Below, piece by piece: positions 7,348 to 17,434 of a DNA stretch of 64,000 nt. Every line of letters begins with the position of its first letter. The stretch's first letter is position 1. Origin of the DNA: Candidatus Obscuribacterales bacterium (GTDB lineage Bacteria > Cyanobacteriota > Vampirovibrionia > Obscuribacterales > Obscuribacteraceae). The position numbers and the translations under genes are program-made. The DNA is taken from the NCBI GenBank assembly GCA_019746975.1, contig JAIERK010000089.1:38528-102527 (forward strand), in the 5' to 3' direction. A model generated the notes under the pieces. The model saw only the letters and a list, made by a program, of their open reading frames with translations, did not search any database and had not been told where the DNA came from.

Positions 7348-10200
7348 CTACTTCTCTGGTGCTGCCTGATTTTCAATCGGCCGTTGAACATTTTCCAACA
7401 TTCTCTTCATCCGGCTTTTATGTTCGGTTCCTTCAACCAGAGCATTCTTGGCCGGCTCGAAGAGCGCTCCGCTGAGGGCGCCAGCACTTCCCATACCCGG
7501 CTTCGAAAAGATTCCGGCATTCCAGTTGTTCCAAGCGCCAGGTGAAAAAGGGCTGGATCTCCAGAGTTTGCTCGTCGTCGATAACGAAGCGTCGGACCAA
7601 ACAGATTTGGCGATGGCGCCTGGACGTATCATCAAAGAAGCGAGGAATATTTGTCCGGGGCTCCCAGCGCCTATGGCATTAATCAGTCGAAGCACTTCAG
7701 GCGTGTTTTGATCGCTGAGTCCGGGAAGATGAGCTTCCTGTAGAGCCTCGGCAAATGTGTAGTTGGTGCCGGTGTTGGGATTGACAAACTCCATTTGGTC
7801 CCATGCCTTTACGATCGTATTGTATGTAAGAACCGTTCCGGCAGCGCCTCTCAGAGAGGTGCCCCAAACTGTGTTCTTCAAAGCATTACCTGTCGGTACG
7901 TTGTAAAACTCCGGCCCAGGCGCCAAACCGTGCGGATTGTACTGCTCCGCCACCATCTGGGAGATTTTTGATTGCGGTTTTTCGCCCCTGGAAAGTGCGT
8001 AGAGTGTCCGATCACTTAAGATTGCGGGCCGTTCTGCCTCTGGCAATAGTTTGATTAGTCGGGTCATTCCCGGTCCATCGAAGGCATGACTGGTCATACG
8101 AGCCACCTCAGCCAATGAGGTAGTTCCGCCTATAGCATTAGCCTTCTGCAACTCGTGGAGCTTGGGAAACTGGCTCTCCAAACCCTTATCAAGGCTCTTC
8201 AGCAAATCGCGCGCTTGCCCAACATTCTCGACACCGAGCTCCGCCAGTCGCTCTTCAATTCTGCCGCCCTCAGAAGTAAATGCCTTGTTGCCCAGCGCCT
8301 CGCTTATCGAAGTCCACCTGCGAAGCCCTTTCCCATCAACTTCTCTCAGCAGTTGAGCATCTTCCTGCAACTGTTTGACAAGACCATTAACATCCGTAAT
8401 TGGCTTGGCCCCATTAGACCCGAGCGACTTGGCGAGCTTCGAGTGGTCTATGCCTGACGCGGCCTTTTGATCGATTGACACCGCTTTGCCGACAGAGCTC
8501 ATTCTAGACTGAGTCAAGTCAGCTACTTCGAGCGCCTTCAGTCCGGCTTCAGATGCTAATGTTGTTCCTCTCGGTAGTTTTAGCAAAATGGCTGCTTCTT
8601 TCGTATGACCATTTGCAATAAGAAGATCGGCAACTTTACCTGTCGTCTCGTAGCCATGCATGCCAAGCCATTCACTCGATGCAATCGCATCAAATCCTTC
8701 AAGTGCGCGCAGTCCTCTACCCGACGATCCGGTTATCATGCTGCCCTTACCGAGTAAGCGACCACCGAGTTCTGCCGCGGCCAACGAGCCAATCACGTGA
8801 ATGCCGGTGTCAGACCATGATTCCTTTACACCGGACAATGCCTCGAAGCCGTAATGCCGAAGCAACGGTGCCCCAAGCAGGGCGGTACCAAAACCGAGTG
8901 ATTTACTCAAAGTCGGCGCAATCACCTCCGCAGTTGCGGAGCGACCGAGCAAACGCTCCATTGCGGCATGGGTCTTCGGACTCCTGGACAGACAGAGCGC
9001 TCCGGCTGCAAGGGTGACGACACCAACATCCACGAGCATGTTCTCGAATCCGCTAGATTGCTTGAGCTCTCGATAAAGGTTCTCGAGCTTGTTGTCATCG
9101 ACGAGTTTGTAGAGATTGTATTTTTTTGGGTTATCCAACACCTCCATGATGGAACCGTATATGGTGGCAACCGATGGATCCTGCATCGCCGCTTTTTCAT
9201 CCATTGGATCGAACCCGAGCAGTTCTTTTGTTTTCGCTCTCGTCTCTTTGGCGAGCTCATAGGCCTTATCCGGTTTGAACAAAACGTTGCGACCCATGGC
9301 TATCGAGGCGGTTTTTCCGTTCGGAAGCAGTTCGGCCTCTGCGCCGAGATACATCGCTGCGAGATCCTTTCTGGTCATGAGTGGCATCCGGCAAAGAGAC
9401 GGTTCTCCCGTGCTGAGCGAATAACTTATAGCTCGTTTTCGCATAGCATCGCGTGTAAACGGATCGGCAATATGCTTGAGGTCTTCAAGCAACTGCTTAC
9501 CGGTCTGCTCGATCATTTCGATCGGGAGCAGGTCGGCCTTCTCGATAGCTTCCTTAGCGACTTGCTCCGCATCGGCGTATTGCTTCGACCTGTACAATAG
9601 CTGAGAAAACTCCATTCGAATTACAGCTTGCTGAGCAATGATGTTGAGGTCGTGTTCAATCGCATCGTGAAAGCGCAATCGCTCCGCCGGGGTCAGGTCT
9701 TTGTCCAATAGAATCTTCTGCCCATCTCGTCCTGCCGCTACCGCCTTTCCTTCCTTGAGCGCCTTCAATAAAATCGGGATAGATTCGATCGACTGTTTGT
9801 ATTCCTCAGGCGACATCGCTTCGTCCAGGCGCCTTATCATCTCCGTACGAGCGGCTTTAAATCCTTCCAGATTGGAAGGATCATTTCCCTCTTTTTCGAG
9901 TTCCACCCACAGAGCTTCTTTGATATCCCTGACTGCAGGCTGCTCCGGACGTTGTCGCTCCGGTCGGGGCCGCTCTGGCTGTGCCTGCTCGGCCGGCTTG
10001 ACGTCATTCTTCTCCTGTCCGGCACCATTTTGCTCGTCGGCTTTAGGTGGCTCCGGCATTCCCTGCTCGGCAGCCAGTTCTTCATGAAAAGGCGACCGCT
10101 CGATCTTCGACGAAGTTTCATTATTATCTTCCGGCTCTAAGACTAGTTCCCCAACATTTTTCTTTCCAACATCCGATTCGTTGTCCCACACTTTAGACAT
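7348..10200 (-). CDS. Large protein of unknown function with disordered N-terminus and helical repeats
   Basis: 950 residues from the ATG at 10200 (MSKVWDNES), with GGAAG 8 nt upstream. An in-frame ATG at 10230 and a TTG at 10233 would add 10-11 residues but have no ribosome site. Residues 1-95 are charged and Pro/Glu/Gln-rich, including RPRPERQRPEQP. About 95-260 is helical with a TPR-like unit (YRSKQYADAEQVAKEAIEKA). Two hydrophobic stretches follow (VVTLAAGALCL; an alanine-rich run near FGTALLGAPLL), so membrane association is possible. The C-terminal half is mostly helical with short conserved-looking motifs. No family is recognised. It converges with the aldo/keto reductase gene and probably has its own promoter upstream of 10200. 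Confidence 0.75.
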   Translation of the reverse strand: MSKVWDNESDVGKKNVGELVLEPEDNNETSSKIERSPFHEELAAEQGMPEPPKADEQNGAGQEKNDVKPAEQAQPERPRPERQRPEQPAVRDIKEALWVELEKEGNDPSNLEGFKAARTEMIRRLDEAMSPEEYKQSIESIPILLKALKEGKAVAAGRDGQKILLDKDLTPAERLRFHDAIEHDLNIIAQQAVIRMEFSQLLYRSKQYADAEQVAKEAIEKADLLPIEMIEQTGKQLLEDLKHIADPFTRDAMRKRAISYSLSTGEPSLCRMPLMTRKDLAAMYLGAEAELLPNGKTASIAMGRNVLFKPDKAYELAKETRAKTKELLGFDPMDEKAAMQDPSVATIYGSIMEVLDNPKKYNLYKLVDDNKLENLYRELKQSSGFENMLVDVGVVTLAAGALCLSRSPKTHAAMERLLGRSATAEVIAPTLSKSLGFGTALLGAPLLRHYGFEALSGVKESWSDTGIHVIGSLAAAELGGRLLGKGSMITGSSGRGLRALEGFDAIASSEWLGMHGYETTGKVADLLIANGHTKEAAILLKLPRGTTLASEAGLKALEVADLTQSRMSSVGKAVSIDQKAASGIDHSKLAKSLGSNGAKPITDVNGLVKQLQEDAQLLREVDGKGLRRWTSISEALGNKAFTSEGGRIEERLAELGVENVGQARDLLKSLDKGLESQFPKLHELQKANAIGGTTSLAEVARMTSHAFDGPGMTRLIKLLPEAERPAILSDRTLYALSRGEKPQSKISQMVAEQYNPHGLAPGPEFYNVPTGNALKNTVWGTSLRGAAGTVLTYNTIVKAWDQMEFVNPNTGTNYTFAEALQEAHLPGLSDQNTPEVLRLINAIGAGSPGQIFLASLMIRPGAIAKSVWSDASLSTTSKLWRSSPFSPGAWNNWNAGIFSKPGMGSAGALSGALFEPAKNALVEGTEHKSRMKRMLENVQRPIENQAAPEK

Positions 10201-10616
10201 CCTCCAAACTTCCCTTCGAAACGGACGCATCAAATCTACGTCAAGCTAACGCCTGTTTTCTGAATATCCATCGTCCCAAGTGCAACTACACGTTGCGTTG
10301 AGAATTTTCGACAAATCGGATTCGAAGCAAAACTCGTAAGAGTCCAAAAATGGGCCATTGCAGAGAAAATTTCTCTTCGGCAATTGGGATATTGTCACCG
10401 AGAAAACTTCGCGCCTAATGGTTATGCTTCGTGCCAAGTGTCGAACGTCTTGATATTGTGCGAATACTGAATGACAATTTGGTACCCAATCAGCAGAAAG
10501 TGGTATTTTCCGTTAGCGCGAGAATCCCATGGAATCTATAACCTACACAACACTTTCAGCACATTGCTATGACTTCAGCACTCCCGTGATTTTTGAATGT
10601 GCGACTGACTGTGCAC
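10201..10616. other. Intergenic region upstream of the 950-residue protein gene
   Basis: About 415 bp between the start of the 7348-10200 gene and the hairpin after the next gene. No convincing reading frame. It must hold the promoter of the minus-strand gene, but no clear -35/-10 pair stands out. Confidence 0.5.
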
Positions 10617-10639
10617 CTCGCCCAACAAGGTCGGGCGAG
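10617..10639 (-). terminator. Hairpin downstream of the 10645-11733 gene
   Basis: Perfect 7-bp arms CTCGCCC (10617-10623) and GGGCGAG (10633-10639) around a 9-nt loop, starting a few bases after the stop of the minus-strand gene. No T-tract follows, so this is a possible intrinsic terminator or 3'-end stabilising hairpin. Confidence 0.5.
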
Positions 10640-10644
10640 AAATA

Positions 10645-11733
10645 CTACTTGGTCGAACTGTTCTTACTGCCTATATGCCGTTTGTCTTTTCCAACGTAAG
10701 CGGTCGTAGATTTGTCGCCTTGAATAACCATGGCGATCTCCAACAGTGGGCGTTTCATCTTCAGAATTTCTGCAGCGAGCCTCTGCAACATGACTTTTCT
10801 GGCAGTCAAAGTATCTATGGATAAACCCTTCTTCTGCGCAGCAGATGCTGTAACTATGTCGAGCTGGCGCTTTGACTTCCTGTCGGTAAACGCAACAATG
10901 TTCGAGTCTTCGATCCAACTATCGATGAGCTGCTCCCGCCTCGATTTTTGCTTTCTATCACCGGCGGGGACCTGATTGAGAAACTGCCAAACCGAGTCGG
11001 GATAATCAATATCGGCTGTAGTCGGGTAACCGAAGAATTTGGCTAACATATTGGGGTCAGCTTCCGACGCTTTCTTCTTTCCGGAGACCTGCTTCATAGC
11101 GTACATCGATGCTGCTGAAGGGATGATTCCGGCAAGCACTCCAGTGATTCCGGATGGAATGGCGTAGCGTGGCTGCTTGTAGGTGGGAATCGCTAGACCT
11201 TCGCAGACCGCCCACAAGGCGCCGTTACTGATAAAGCTCAAGGCGTTTGTTTTCGCGAGCGCTTTGTCGCGATCATCGAGATAGGTCGCGAGCATCTCAG
11301 CATAAATCTCTTGCTCGGCCGCAATTTCCGCGATGGTAAAATCCACATCCAGACTGGTTCGCTGTACTATCAAACTGGCTTTGAGAATTCGGTCGTTAAG
11401 GTCTTGCCTCGCTGCGATACGCTCGATACTAGGAGCATCCGGCATTCCTGCAATCTGGGCGCGCAACTTTTCTATCTCTTCCAGAATAGGCATGACTCCG
11501 ATTGTTTCCGCCAATTGGTGAGAATTGGCAGCCCAACCAGTTTCACAGAGGTCTATACCGGTCCGCAAAATCTGCTTGGGCTCATCAAGTGTGTTGGCAT
11601 CGGCATCCTTTGCCAACATCATCGTCTTGCCTGCATCGATTTTTTTCGCAACCATCGTCTGGCACTCAGCCGGAAGCGGAGCGGCCACAAGCGAAATAAA
11701 CACGCCACAAGCGATAAAGGCGAGGTTTTTCAT
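10645..11733 (-). CDS. Secreted or periplasmic protein of unknown function
   Basis: 362 residues with a clear signal peptide (MKNLAFIACGVFISLVAAPLPAEC, cleavage near residue 24). About residues 80-165 are strongly helical and may be coiled coil. A more hydrophobic glycine-rich segment (about 168-215, ending SMYAMKQVSGKKK) could contact the membrane. The C-terminal third is charged and helical (SRREQLIDSWIEDSNIVAF...). No family is recognised. A hairpin follows the stop. A 217-bp gap separates it from the GlnX-like gene upstream on the same strand, so it may be co-transcribed or independent. Confidence 0.7.
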   Translation of the reverse strand: MKNLAFIACGVFISLVAAPLPAECQTMVAKKIDAGKTMMLAKDADANTLDEPKQILRTGIDLCETGWAANSHQLAETIGVMPILEEIEKLRAQIAGMPDAPSIERIAARQDLNDRILKASLIVQRTSLDVDFTIAEIAAEQEIYAEMLATYLDDRDKALAKTNALSFISNGALWAVCEGLAIPTYKQPRYAIPSGITGVLAGIIPSAASMYAMKQVSGKKKASEADPNMLAKFFGYPTTADIDYPDSVWQFLNQVPAGDRKQKSRREQLIDSWIEDSNIVAFTDRKSKRQLDIVTASAAQKKGLSIDTLTARKVMLQRLAAEILKMKRPLLEIAMVIQGDKSTTAYVGKDKRHIGSKNSSTK

Positions 11734-11950
11734 ATTATGTCTGCGTCGATCTGCCTTTAATCACAGCGAGTGTATTAGCATCGTTGCCGGGCGTGTTACG
11801 AGAATCCAGAATTTTAGCACTTTCTTGATACGAATTCGATTTTCCTTTATTCATTCCAGTTCAGCCCGGGAGCCTTGCTGAATGATAGAAACTGAGAGTC
11901 AGCTCATGGATCGATCGACGACTGATTGACCAAGCAAACGTTCGCTCAGC

Positions 11951-13396
11951 TTATTTTCTAAACTCTGCCAGACGTGGGCTCAAGCCAAAATAGATGCAGA
12001 CCGTTACAAACAACAAGAAAAGTCTGGCAAGCGTTTGTAGGCCAGCCAGGTCTTTGGCAGCATCGCTTGTTTGATCTTCGAAGTGATTCTCGTTGATCTT
12101 CACCAATCGGTTAAAGGCATCATCCAGTTTTGTGAACGAATACTTAGCAGCAAATGGATGATAACCCAACCCGGATCGCAGCGCAGGCTCATGCTGACCG
12201 GAATTTTCGAAGGACCTCATTCTAGCATCTGCGTCTTGATACTCCTTCAATGCTTGAAGTGCTTCGAGCGACGTTTGCCCTTCTTCCTCGAATCCTATAT
12301 TGGAAAATTCTTTCGCAAGCGCACCCGAGATGCCCGGCAAATTGACCTTCTCGTTATCGGCCAACTGCTTCTGCGCCAGGGCGATACTGGCGGTGATATC
12401 ATGCTCACTGTTAAACGTCGCAATGTTATCCATGTGTTTTTTGAATTGCCGCTCATAGTGATCCGCACGACTGCGATCGAGTAGCCAGCGGCTCTGTGCC
12501 ACATTCGCTTCATACAAGCTGCATTGAGCGTTTAATACAGCAACAAATGAGTCGTAGGAATCCTCTTTGGCTTTTTTGAGTTCTCCAGCACTGTGGGTCA
12601 ACTCGTTGTATAGATGATTGACAAAAACAAATGTCACTAGCGTGGCAGCCGCCAACAGCGGGTTGATAATTCTGCGAAATCTGATGAACAAGAAAATTTG
12701 AGTGAGCCCCAGAATTGCTATCAGGGCAAAACCAACTACCAGCACTAAGCTGCACCGCATGGCTGAGTGCGCGCTTTCCGCGCCGAATGTAGACTCGAGC
12801 TTGTCGTCATTTACTTTTCCGAGCAGGTCCACAGCAGGAATCAGCTCTTCGTTGAGAATCGCCAGTCCTTCTCTGTAGGCCTTCAAGACCTCTGGACCTG
12901 GCCGCAGCCGGTAGAGATCTCGAGTCTTTTGCGCCTGCATTTGATACCGACCGAGTGAAAGATTGATTTGCTCGATCGGCTTAATCTCCAGAGGTCCGTA
13001 AGTTATATTGGCGGACGCCACTACTAGCTGCTGACACGCTGTAGTCCTTGCCATTTCAAAATGATTAAACGATTCTTGAAAATCCGCGTCTTGCTCCTTC
13101 AGCAACAACTGATTGGCAAGGCTGGCATCCATCTTCAACAAACCACCCTTGATTAAATTTGCCGCCACTACTGATGGTGCGGAATTTTTTCCGACAGTGA
13201 CGAGAGCAAACTCATGCGACCGAATCGCATTCTCTGCCCAGAAGTAGAAAGTCAAGGCTACTACACAGCTGCTTAAGAGGCAGAGACGAAGACGAACCGG
13301 TGTTTTGTCAGCAAACACAGTTTTAACTATGTGTCGAAGCGTCTCCTGTTGCTTGACCGCATCGACCTTCGGCTCCTGTTGTGTTTCAGTACTCAC
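11951..13396 (-). CDS. Four-TM membrane sensor-like protein resembling GlnX
   Basis: 481 residues from the GTG at 13396. This start is preferred over the upstream ATG at 13447 because GGAG (13409-13406) lies 9 nt upstream and directly follows the stop of the preceding gene; the ATG would overlap that gene by 38 bp. Four TM segments: about 36-53, 215-239, 244-263 and 458-473. Two extracytoplasmic helical domains lie between TM1-TM2 and TM3-TM4, as in four-helix-bundle sensors. The stretch LYEANVAQSRWLLD..RADHYE in the second domain recalls actinobacterial GlnX, which relays amino-acid binding by GlnH to kinase PknG. The gene just upstream ends in a PknG-like tail, which supports this. The homology is judged by eye and no GlnH gene is adjacent. 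Confidence 0.65.
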   Translation of the reverse strand: MSTETQQEPKVDAVKQQETLRHIVKTVFADKTPVRLRLCLLSSCVVALTFYFWAENAIRSHEFALVTVGKNSAPSVVAANLIKGGLLKMDASLANQLLLKEQDADFQESFNHFEMARTTACQQLVVASANITYGPLEIKPIEQINLSLGRYQMQAQKTRDLYRLRPGPEVLKAYREGLAILNEELIPAVDLLGKVNDDKLESTFGAESAHSAMRCSLVLVVGFALIAILGLTQIFLFIRFRRIINPLLAAATLVTFVFVNHLYNELTHSAGELKKAKEDSYDSFVAVLNAQCSLYEANVAQSRWLLDRSRADHYERQFKKHMDNIATFNSEHDITASIALAQKQLADNEKVNLPGISGALAKEFSNIGFEEEGQTSLEALQALKEYQDADARMRSFENSGQHEPALRSGLGYHPFAAKYSFTKLDDAFNRLVKINENHFEDQTSDAAKDLAGLQTLARLFLLFVTVCIYFGLSPRLAEFRK

Positions 13397-13409
13397 TTCT
13401 TTTGACTCC

Positions 13410-15038
13410 TTACAGCCAAGTCCGTCGTCGAACACGATTCGCTTCATCGATAAGCGCTATTCGTTGCTCACTGCTGGATGCATAGTGAGCGCATTCCCGC
13501 AAAGCGGCCTCAGCAGCATCGCGGAGATCCGCCTCTCTAAGCGGAACCGTCAGCAGCCGCAGAGATTCATCCGGTTGAATCTGTCGTGTTTCCAGTTGGT
13601 TAAGCGCACTAATCAGAAGATCAGCATGCAGCCGCCAGGCCTCTAGATTATAGGGAACAACTCTAGCTAGTTCGCGAGAGGCTCGCATCAGCTCTTCTCG
13701 CCCGAGGAACTCTTCCTTTGCTATAAGAAGGTTTCGAACGGATTCGATTACAAGATGGGTCGAAGTTTCATCCAGTGAAGGATGAATCGGTTTTGAAAGC
13801 GGGCTAGGCTCGAGAGTCGCTTCGAAGGCACGATCTTTTATTAGCTTGAGGCGTTCGCCTATCGTCTGCGGTAGCTCAAGAGCGTCGTTTCGTGCTGGCT
13901 GTCGCGCCGTAGGTTTCGGCGCAGACGGAGACGCAGGTGCAGGTGCGGATGCGGATGCGGATGCAGGAGTAGAAGCAGGAGCCGAAGGAGAAGGTGAAAC
14001 GCTTGATTGCAATTGCTGCTCGGGGGGTGCCGGCTTCGGAACTACCGGAGGAATACCCGACAAAGAGTTGCGTTGTGCGACTTTCGGAAGAACGGCTCCA
14101 TTAGATTGCGATGCAACGTCGATTCGAGCCGCAGGTTGAATCCCAAGCGATTGGCTGGCTGAGCCAGGCATCGAGGCCGGCGAAATTGGTTGGGAACTGG
14201 ACCGGCTAGACGGTTCTTGAATATCCGGCGAAGGACGAGGTTCTTCTTCCTGACGAGCGGCTTTCGAGGCTGTGCCTGAATGCGACTGCGGACTTTCTCC
14301 TTGACGAGAGTTCATCGAATCCTGGCTTCGTTTGCTCGATTGTAGATCGGCTTGGCCCACACTGCCTTCTTTCGCGCCGTCGCCGGCAGGTTCTTTTTCA
14401 ACAGATCTGCTTGCCGCGGGCTCCTTCGGATTGATCCGCTCACCAGACGTATTCTCTTCCGGAGTCTTCGGCGCCGTGCTGTCGAAGGGGCGAGCGTCTG
14501 GTTGCACAGATTCATCATCCCGGGTTTCGCTGAGTAGAGGATCTGTATCTTCCTGACTGTTACCTATCGCAGGGTCCGAGTTCGAACTTCCAGCGTTTAC
14601 CTTATCACTGGTTGATTGCTCGGGCTTCGCATCAGTGTCTGCTTTGCCGGTTGCGCTCTTTGTGCCGGACGCCACCTGTTTGTTCTCGCCGGAATTTTGG
14701 AAAGCTTGGTTAGAGACCCCAGTCTTCGCATCCTTGTTCGGGTCAGAGCTTTCAGCTTTTTCCTGGACTAAGGCAGCGCCGTTCGCTGCAGCCTTCGACT
14801 CAGTACCACCGCTGACGGTATCACCACTCTGTTCATTTACTTTTGCCTCAGCCTGCTTTGTCGGGGCTTCAACATCGCCACTAGCGGGCTTCGCCTCTCT
14901 CGGCTCCTCCGCGTTACTGGCCGCCTTCGATTCCACTGTCTGGGGCAACTCCCGCGCCACCGTCTTATCGGATTGACTTTCCTCTGGCTTACCAGCAAGG
15001 TCTTTGGGACGTTCTTTGTCGTTTTGGTCGCTACTCAT
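13410..15038 (-). CDS. Disordered protein with a PknG-type C-terminal TPR tail
   Basis: 542 residues. Residues 1 to about 385 are low complexity: charged Glu/Lys/Ser/Asp runs, then Ser/Pro/Ala-rich stretches including an Ala-Pro-Ser repeat (about 345-370). The last 155 residues are helical and ordered: TIGERLKLIKDRAFEATLEPSPLSK, then REELMRASRELARVVPYNLEAWRLHADLL, ending RIALIDEANRVRRRTWL. That tail closely resembles the C-terminus of PknG-family kinases (TPR region ending LVD.AN.VRP.T). No kinase or rubredoxin domain precedes it. It lies between an amino-acid permease gene (30 bp upstream) and the GlnX-like gene, which fits an amino-acid-sensing module. Function is inferred only. Confidence 0.65.
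   Translation of the reverse strand: MSSDQNDKERPKDLAGKPEESQSDKTVARELPQTVESKAASNAEEPREAKPASGDVEAPTKQAEAKVNEQSGDTVSGGTESKAAANGAALVQEKAESSDPNKDAKTGVSNQAFQNSGENKQVASGTKSATGKADTDAKPEQSTSDKVNAGSSNSDPAIGNSQEDTDPLLSETRDDESVQPDARPFDSTAPKTPEENTSGERINPKEPAASRSVEKEPAGDGAKEGSVGQADLQSSKRSQDSMNSRQGESPQSHSGTASKAARQEEEPRPSPDIQEPSSRSSSQPISPASMPGSASQSLGIQPAARIDVASQSNGAVLPKVAQRNSLSGIPPVVPKPAPPEQQLQSSVSPSPSAPASTPASASASAPAPASPSAPKPTARQPARNDALELPQTIGERLKLIKDRAFEATLEPSPLSKPIHPSLDETSTHLVIESVRNLLIAKEEFLGREELMRASRELARVVPYNLEAWRLHADLLISALNQLETRQIQPDESLRLLTVPLREADLRDAAEAALRECAHYASSSEQRIALIDEANRVRRRTWL
13933..13965. repeat. Hexanucleotide microsatellite inside the 13410-15038 gene
   Basis: Two copies of gcaggt followed by three of gcggat, encoding an Ala/Ser/Pro-rich run of the disordered region. 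Length may vary between strains. Confidence 0.6.
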
Positions 15039-15068
15039 GTTGCTCTTTACCTGAGATTGATCCTTCCG

Positions 15069-16967
15069 CTATGCGACATGCACAATCGGTCGTTTATCTT
15101 CATACGGTTCTGCGCCACGCAGTATCTCTCGCGTGAGCGTAGCAGTCTCTCCTTCGCCAAGGAAAATATACCTGAACATGTGTTGAATCGGATGACCTTG
15201 TGTCCATCCGAAGTATGCATGTGGAATTGTCCTCGTGCGATCGCGAATCTCTAGAAGAATTGCAGCGATGGCATTCGGGACAGCCGGATTCGAGCATCGC
15301 AGGATCTTGTAACCGCTCTCCTCATGACCGGTTACCTCCAGCAAGTCTTCGGAAAACTCCGAAGCATCCGACAGCCTGACCTCGAGGAAAATAAATTCTC
15401 CTTCCGGCTGCTGAATGCTGTGCACAAATCGCGATCGCAATTCGTCATCTCTGAAATCCTTCATTCCGGCTTTGTGGGCGAGTAGCCTGATCTCGCCATA
15501 GTGGCTGGTCAGTGCCTGCTCAATGAAAGACAATGCCTTAGCATCGAAATGAACTTTCTCAACTCGCAGCTCCGTAGCGCGCAACGCACGCGATACCACC
15601 GACGCTACCAGTATAGTGCAGATGAAGAAGATCGCGATTTGCAATCCTTCCGGGCGCTCCGACATGTTGGCAAAAGAGGTATAAACGAAGATGATGCTGA
15701 CGATAAGAAAATAGTACCTTCGTCTCAGTTGCTGCTGCCATACCGTGATTGTAGCCGCGATGGCCGCCGATGTGATAAGAACGAGAACACCTGTTGCGTA
15801 TGCGCCAGCCTGTTCGTCTACACCAGCTTCAAAAAGAATAGTGACCCCGAAAGCAACGGTGGTGAAGAAGACCACCAACGGGCGAATCGCAGCAGCCCAA
15901 CCTGGTGCCATCCCGTATCGTGGCAGGTATTTCGGCACCAGACTAAGCAAACCAGCTATAGCAGACGCCCCGGCGAACCAGAGTATCAAGATAGTGCTGA
16001 CATCATATGCAGTACCGAACCAATCGCCCAGGTATGTGTGCGCGAGGTAGGCCAGCGCACGTCCATTAGCCTCTCCACCGACCTGATAGAGCGGCGCTGG
16101 AATCAGCAAAGTTGTGACGATACTACTGGGGATGAGGAAAAAACTCATAATCAGACCGGCAGCAGCGAGAAGCTTTTGCCCGTTGCGTACCCTTCCTGCT
16201 GGATTTTCTGGAGTATCACCGACATCACCCTTCACCAGGGGTAATACCGCTACGCCCGTTTCGAATCCGGATAATCCAAGCGCCAGTTTTGGAAACATCA
16301 ACAGCGAAACACCGATCATGACCTCAATAGACTTGTACTGCTTGAAGACCTGATCACTCCAGTTAGACCAGAGTTGAGGCTGTACGAACAAAAGCTGGTG
16401 CAATCCGTTGATCAAGATGCAAGCGCTGAGCACCAGATAAATCACCACGATGAAGACAGAAAGTCCGATCGCCTCCTGGAAGCCCTTGAGAAACAACGCT
16501 CCCAGCAAGGCGATGAGCACTAATGTCACCTCCACGCGGTGATGCCCCCAGGTGTCTGGAATGATCGGGTTTTCAACAATATGAGCTGTGGCGTCAGCAG
16601 CAGACAGAGTTATGGTGATGATAAAAGCAGTTGCCGCGAATCCGAGCAGCGCGAGCACCATTGCTTTGCCCATCCAGCCCGGCAATAGCCTCTCCAGCAT
16701 CGCGACACTGCCCTGTCCAGACGGGCTTTCTTTGGCAACGATGCAGTAGACCGGCAAGGCACCGACCAAGGTGACGAGCACAAGAATGATAGTCGCGATC
16801 GGCGACAATACACCAGCTGCCAAAAAAGCAATACCAGGCTGGTAACCGAGGGTGGAAAAGTAATCCACTCCAGTCAGACACATAACCCGCCACCAGCGGT
16901 CCTGATGATGAACCTGCGTGGCGCCTGGTTTGAGACCAGCCAAAAACCAATCTTTAAAACCCGACAT
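15069..16967 (-). CDS. APC-superfamily amino-acid permease with C-terminal cytosolic domain
   Basis: 632 residues. The N-terminal half to two-thirds holds about 12 hydrophobic segments. The opening [19 protein letters not shown] resembles TM1 of APC transporters, and the segment [17 protein letters not shown] resembles TM6 with its unwound substrate site. About residues 455-632 are soluble, with [12 protein letters not shown] and a region ending HVA, probably regulatory. It should import or exchange an amino acid or related compound across the inner membrane; the substrate is unknown. It is the first gene of a run with the PknG-tail and GlnX-like genes (gaps 30 and 13 bp), which strengthens the idea that the run deals with amino acids. 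Confidence 0.85.
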   Translation of the reverse strand: MSGFKDWFLAGLKPGATQVHHQDRWWRVMCLTGVDYFSTLGYQPGIAFLAAGVLSPIATIILVLVTLVGALPVYCIVAKESPSGQGSVAMLERLLPGWMGKAMVLALLGFAATAFIITITLSAADATAHIVENPIIPDTWGHHRVEVTLVLIALLGALFLKGFQEAIGLSVFIVVIYLVLSACILINGLHQLLFVQPQLWSNWSDQVFKQYKSIEVMIGVSLLMFPKLALGLSGFETGVAVLPLVKGDVGDTPENPAGRVRNGQKLLAAAGLIMSFFLIPSSIVTTLLIPAPLYQVGGEANGRALAYLAHTYLGDWFGTAYDVSTILILWFAGASAIAGLLSLVPKYLPRYGMAPGWAAAIRPLVVFFTTVAFGVTILFEAGVDEQAGAYATGVLVLITSAAIAATITVWQQQLRRRYYFLIVSIIFVYTSFANMSERPEGLQIAIFFICTILVASVVSRALRATELRVEKVHFDAKALSFIEQALTSHYGEIRLLAHKAGMKDFRDDELRSRFVHSIQQPEGEFIFLEVRLSDASEFSEDLLEVTGHEESGYKILRCSNPAVPNAIAAILLEIRDRTRTIPHAYFGWTQGHPIQHMFRYIFLGEGETATLTREILRGAEPYEDKRPIVHVA

Positions 16968-17434
16968 GTCCTATAACTGCTCTATTCTTTCGAGCCGACC
17001 GACCGCATTATTCCCGCTTTGCCAACCAATTAGAGAGAATCTCATAACTAAGGTTTATAAACCAGCCTTGGCTATTCGAATTTGGACAATTAAACCAAAT
17101 TAGTTGGTCGTAAAGACACCTTCGCCGAGGATTTCGCTCCAAGCATTTATGGTCGAACAGTGCCGAACCTTTCAGGAATGGGTATCTGGAGGATTCCTTT
17201 TTAAAGAAACAACTTGACTAGCGTGTTAGCATTCTAAGCGCGTTGAAGAAGTACACAGCTGCGAGAGGTTGTCATGCGGACAGCTTTGTCGAGCCTGTTT
17301 TGGATCGCTCAATTGTCCGGAATTAGATCATTGGAATGAAACCGGCAGTAGCGTACAACGCGCCTAGGGGTCAGTTGCCATCCGTTGGAGGCTGACCTCA
17401 CTTATGCACATGCTACTCACTAGAGGAATCGAGA
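16968..17434. promoter_or_regulatory. Divergent intergenic region between permease operon and adhesin-like gene
   Basis: 467 bp without a credible ORF. It should carry promoters in both directions. Near the right end, GGTCAG (17369-17374) and CTGACC (17392-17397) can form a hairpin in the 5' leader of the plus-strand gene, which has GAGG 8 nt before its ATG. No known riboswitch was recognised. Confidence 0.5.

Noticed and set aside
13933..13965. Short tandem repeats considered as a CRISPR-like array
   Set aside because: Unit of 6 bp without spacers, in frame within a disordered protein; a simple microsatellite.
15501..16244. 247-codon plus-strand ORF
   Set aside because: Antisense to the APC permease; strongly polar, Cys-rich translation typical of a shadow of TM helices.
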